DNA of 64,000 nt from positions 620,001 through 684,000 of the forward strand of contig NZ_VLPK01000003.1 of the NCBI RefSeq assembly GCF_007558865.1. The letters are read 5' to 3'. The stretch is from Mucilaginibacter corticis. Lineage in GTDB: Bacteria > Bacteroidota > Bacteroidia > Sphingobacteriales > Sphingobacteriaceae. The notes beneath the pieces are model-generated. The model worked only from the letters and a program-made list of their open reading frames with translations, was not told where the DNA came from and did not search any database. The translations under genes were made by a program, and so were the position numbers. This document shows positions 61,224 to 64,000 of the stretch, piece by piece; within the stretch, counting starts at the first letter, position 1; every line of letters starts with the position of its first letter.

Positions 61224-62415
61224 GTCGCTTAAATTTTTCTGCAAGGAGCTTATCAATTTCTTCGTTAAAATCTTCTATAAACTGCTGGTAATAGTTCCCC
61301 GTAGCAGGCCCCGTAAATCCTGTATAAATCTGATCTACTTTTCCTTTTTTGTCAATAAAAAGAATGGTTGGAAAAGACAGAAAAGTATTCAGCGCCGGAA
61401 AAGCCTGCGCCACCGCATTTTTGTCCGCTAAGCCTCCAAAAACTTCCGTGTAACCAATTCCAAAGCGATTCTTAAAATTCTCCATCGCCTTGTGCACGTA
61501 GGCTTGATCCATTTTGCGCTCAAACTGTACCCCGACAATGGCCAAACCACGGTTTTTATTTTTCTCATACCAGGGCGCCATAAATGCGGCCTCATCCATA
61601 CAGTTAGGGCACCAGGTACCGCCAATAGTCACAATAACCACTTTGTTTCTAAATTGATCGTCCTTCAGTGATACGTTATTGCCGTTGATATCCGGCAGGG
61701 AAAAGTCGAATGTGGTATACCCATCTTTCAGGTAAGTGAGTTTATAGGGATCCGGCAAAGCTGCATTTACGTTCTTAAGAGCTTTAAAGCTCCTGCCATT
61801 AGCCGTACCGGTGACATGGCCGCTATTGTCAAATGTGCCGGTGTAATAAGCGGGGCCGCTGCCAATAAAGGAGGACAGGTAAAAGCTATTCCCCTCAACG
61901 ATGCCTTCCAGGTAGCGGGAGTCGCCGCTAATGCTCAGAAAGGTAGCATAAAGTTTATTGCCTTCTTGTTTAAACAAGCCTACTTTGTTTTCATCACTTT
62001 CGCCGGCTCTCTCAAAGCTAACATCGTACTTTCCGGTAATATCTCCGGCTGGTTTTTTGCCCTTATCTCTAAACCTGTAAGTATCTCCATAAGTAGCGGT
62101 CACCGACGTAGCGTGCCCGCTGCCATCCTTTTTGCGCAGCAGGCCGGTAAGCTGTTTACCCTCTATTTTTAAAGCCAGTTCGTTGTCAAACTGGTCAAAA
62201 TTAATAAACAAAGAATCGTTCACTTTCCGCAGGCCGCTGGCAGCAAAATGTTCCTTACCGTTGATAAAGTAAGCGTTATTATTCTTGATCTCAAAGTTGA
62301 AGGGGACCTCGCTCCCATTTGGCAACTTTAAAACGCCCCGGTAAGAGCCTGCGCCTTGCGCAAAACCGGCGGAGGAAATAAAGACGAACAGTATGAATAA
62401 TTTAAAACCTTTCAT
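61216..62415 (-). CDS. TlpA-type thioredoxin-fold lipid/periplasmic protein
   Basis: 399 aa from MKGFKLFILF; a start three codons upstream also exists. Signal peptide (FVFISSAGFAQ), a beta-rich N-terminal half (about 30-235), then a thioredoxin domain with the redox motif WCPNC in VTIGGTWCPNCMDEAAF. Such proteins are often next to SusCD systems in Bacteroidetes. Function is a thiol-disulfide role in the periplasm. Confidence 0.85.
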   Translation of the reverse strand: MKGFKLFILFVFISSAGFAQGAGSYRGVLKLPNGSEVPFNFEIKNNNAYFINGKEHFAASGLRKVNDSLFINFDQFDNELALKIEGKQLTGLLRKKDGSGHATSVTATYGDTYRFRDKGKKPAGDITGKYDVSFERAGESDENKVGLFKQEGNKLYATFLSISGDSRYLEGIVEGNSFYLSSFIGSGPAYYTGTFDNSGHVTGTANGRSFKALKNVNAALPDPYKLTYLKDGYTTFDFSLPDINGNNVSLKDDQFRNKVVIVTIGGTWCPNCMDEAAFMAPWYEKNKNRGLAIVGVQFERKMDQAYVHKAMENFKNRFGIGYTEVFGGLADKNAVAQAFPALNTFLSFPTILFIDKKGKVDQIYTGFTGPATGNYYQQFIEDFNEEIDKLLAEKFKRHG

Positions 62416-62427
62416 ATTCTCCAATCT

Positions 62428-63882
62428 TTAATTTACATCAAACCAAAGTTTGGTAGTAAGCAGATCAGGCCCCTGGTCTGTTATGGCCGCCTTATAGCTG
62501 GCACCATTCAAAGACTGCTCTGTCCCCGGATAAATAAACCGAACCGGAATTTTACCATTCAGCGTACCCGCCACCGCAGGTGTTAATTGCGGATAGTCTA
62601 ATCTTCGCCATTCGGCAAAAGCCTCAAGCCCCTGGCCAAAAAGTGCAATCCATTTTTGATTACCGATAGATTTTTTATAGTTCGAAGCGTCGTATTTTAC
62701 TGAAGCCTGGGCCAGGTATGTATTAACGGTGGTACTTTCTGTAATACCGTATTGATTTAAAGATGCCGTTACCGCCTGGTTATACAGATCGGCAGCGTTG
62801 CCGGTGATTAGGCCACGTGCCACGGCTTCGGCCTGGTCAAACAGTACCTCGGCATAGCTGATAATAACGGCGGGTGCATGCGGTGCCAAAAAATAGACAC
62901 CCGGTTTAGAAGTTTTAGTGAATCCCAGGTTACTGGCATCGCCAACTAACAAGCCGTTGGGTATCCCTACGTAGGTTTGCGGCGTAGCGTCTTTCGTAGG
63001 ACTTGCATAAATAGGTAAACGCGGATCTTTTAGTTCAACTAATTTATCGACGATGGTTTTACTGATGCGGTAATCATCACGCGTATCAAATAAGTTGCTG
63101 ATGGGGTTCTGATTAGGAGAATCCAGGTACACTAGTTCCGCGATGTCCGCATTTGAATTAATATAACCGCTTCCCTCTGTTTGTACGTCGGCTAAAACCT
63201 GCCTGGCTTTATCCGGTTCACGGTCGGAAATACGGAGTGCGATTCTTAAGCGAAGCGAGTTGGCAAATTTTTTCCATTGTGTGATATTATTGGCAGATGC
63301 ACCGTAGATCAGATCACCTGCAATGGCTTTGCCTTTGGGGTCAAGATCAGCTTCTGCAGCTTTCAGATCATCCAGCAAGGCAAAATAAACATCTCTTTGC
63401 TTGTCATACGCAGGCGTTAGGTATTGCTCTATATTGGTAGCTTGTTTATACGGAATATCGCCATATTGATCGGTAAGCAAAGTAAACACCCATGACCGTA
63501 AAACCAGCGCCACGCCCTTGTAATTAGGGTTTGCCTGGGCATCTGCCAAACTAATGATCTTGTTAAGGTTAACTATACTCTTGGAGTAACCGATGCCCCA
63601 CAGGTCCTGGAAAGAGGTATTGCTGTAGATATACCTGTCGGGATCTGTGTATTGAATTTTTGCCCAGTATTGTACAAACAGCAGGCTGGCATCCATGTTA
63701 TTGGCCGTACCCCAATAAGTGTCAGCCGTGTTTTTTATAGCTGCGGTCAACAGGTAGTCCGGCTGTGGGTTTTGTGTTGCGTTTGGATTTTTATTAATGT
63801 CTACCAGCTCTTTTTTGCAAGACGCGGCTGTAAGCAACATTAGCGAGCCGGAAAATATTAAGAATATGTATTTAAGTTTCAT
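62428..63882 (-). CDS. SusD/RagB-type nutrient-binding lipoprotein
   Basis: A 484-aa outer-membrane lipoprotein (lipobox TAASCKKE). SusD-like motifs DINKNPNATQNPQPDYLLTAAI, VQYWAKIQYTDPDRY and TQWKKFANSLRLRIALRISD; the C-terminal NQKWIALFGQGLEAFAEWRRLDYP. It lies five bases after the SusC-like gene and binds ligand for it. The substrate is not known; the sulfatase suggests a sulfated glycan. Confidence 0.92.
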   Translation of the reverse strand: MKLKYIFLIFSGSLMLLTAASCKKELVDINKNPNATQNPQPDYLLTAAIKNTADTYWGTANNMDASLLFVQYWAKIQYTDPDRYIYSNTSFQDLWGIGYSKSIVNLNKIISLADAQANPNYKGVALVLRSWVFTLLTDQYGDIPYKQATNIEQYLTPAYDKQRDVYFALLDDLKAAEADLDPKGKAIAGDLIYGASANNITQWKKFANSLRLRIALRISDREPDKARQVLADVQTEGSGYINSNADIAELVYLDSPNQNPISNLFDTRDDYRISKTIVDKLVELKDPRLPIYASPTKDATPQTYVGIPNGLLVGDASNLGFTKTSKPGVYFLAPHAPAVIISYAEVLFDQAEAVARGLITGNAADLYNQAVTASLNQYGITESTTVNTYLAQASVKYDASNYKKSIGNQKWIALFGQGLEAFAEWRRLDYPQLTPAVAGTLNGKIPVRFIYPGTEQSLNGASYKAAITDQGPDLLTTKLWFDVN

Positions 63883-63887
63883 GATTA

Positions 63888-64000
63888 TTAAAATTTAAGG
63901 TTAATATTAAAACCAATGTTGCGTACGGTTGGCAGGGTCAGGTCTTCCAGGCCCTGGCCATTGCCGGTATTGAAGGCAGTTTCAGGGTCTATATTAGGCG
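63888..64000 (-). CDS. SusC/RagA TonB-dependent transporter, C-terminal end (partial)
   Basis: Only the last ~37 codons are in the window: ...FNTGNGQGLEDLTLPTVRN, then IGFNINLKF and the stop. The terminal Phe and the strand pattern fit a TonB-dependent outer-membrane barrel. It is cut by the right edge. Confidence 0.85.
   Translation of the reverse strand, partial: PNIDPETAFNTGNGQGLEDLTLPTVRNIGFNINLKF

Overview
The window comes from a Bacteroidota genome, most likely Sphingobacteriaceae and close to Mucilaginibacter or Pedobacter. This rests on the SusC/SusD pair, the Bacteroidetes-type Tra proteins, a fused alpha/beta E1 dehydrogenase, DUF1573, and TAnnTTTG-like promoter sequences. The species is inference; the phylum is well supported.

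Left flank (1-10.2 kb) is ordinary chromosome: the end of a serine hydrolase, a DinB protein, two L,D-transpeptidase-type proteins, a nitroreductase, the E1 fusion, DUF1573 and an aminotransferase, separated by palindromic extragenic repeats. It ends in ssrA (tmRNA), whose tag ends NGENNYALAA.

An integrative and conjugative element (ICE) begins at the ssrA 3' end, with a tyrosine recombinase directly downstream. Next come an accessory leftward operon (SSB, ICE hypotheticals, two genes of about 50 codons) and a GC-richer cargo block (tandem GIY-YIG protein, hydroxyacid dehydrogenase). A gene-decay zone at 18.8-24.4 kb holds remnants of scoA, an Lrp gene, scoB and gcvH around an intact secreted-protein/lipoprotein pair of unknown function. 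Two intact Lrp regulators and a subtilase follow.

The conjugation machinery is read leftward from about 50.6 to 28.7 kb: MobC-type accessory protein, relaxase, ParA-like TraA, two DUF4134 (TraE) proteins, TraF, TraG/VirB4 ATPase, three tandem 220-aa exported proteins, TraJ, TraK, a TraL-like protein, TraM, a frameshifted TraN, coupling protein, M23 peptidase, ArdC-like antirestriction protein, DUF3945-type and Toprim-like proteins. Addiction or defence genes lie between these modules: an epsilon/zeta-like pair whose toxin has no ordinary start codon, a second zeta-like pair, HipBA, and a nucleotidyltransferase with a small partner. A candidate oriT hairpin and a cluster of 13-bp palindromes precede the mob genes.

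The right part (51-64 kb) holds a GNAT/YCII operon divergent from a MocR regulator, a CHASE3 histidine kinase, an atypical Fpg-like protein divergent from a UvrA2-type ATPase, a HAD-phosphatase remnant, and a leftward SusC-SusD-thioredoxin-sigma-like-sulfatase operon with a frameshifted sulfatase. I did not find a second ssrA 3' end by eye. The element's right boundary is therefore unresolved, and this part may be cargo or chromosome.
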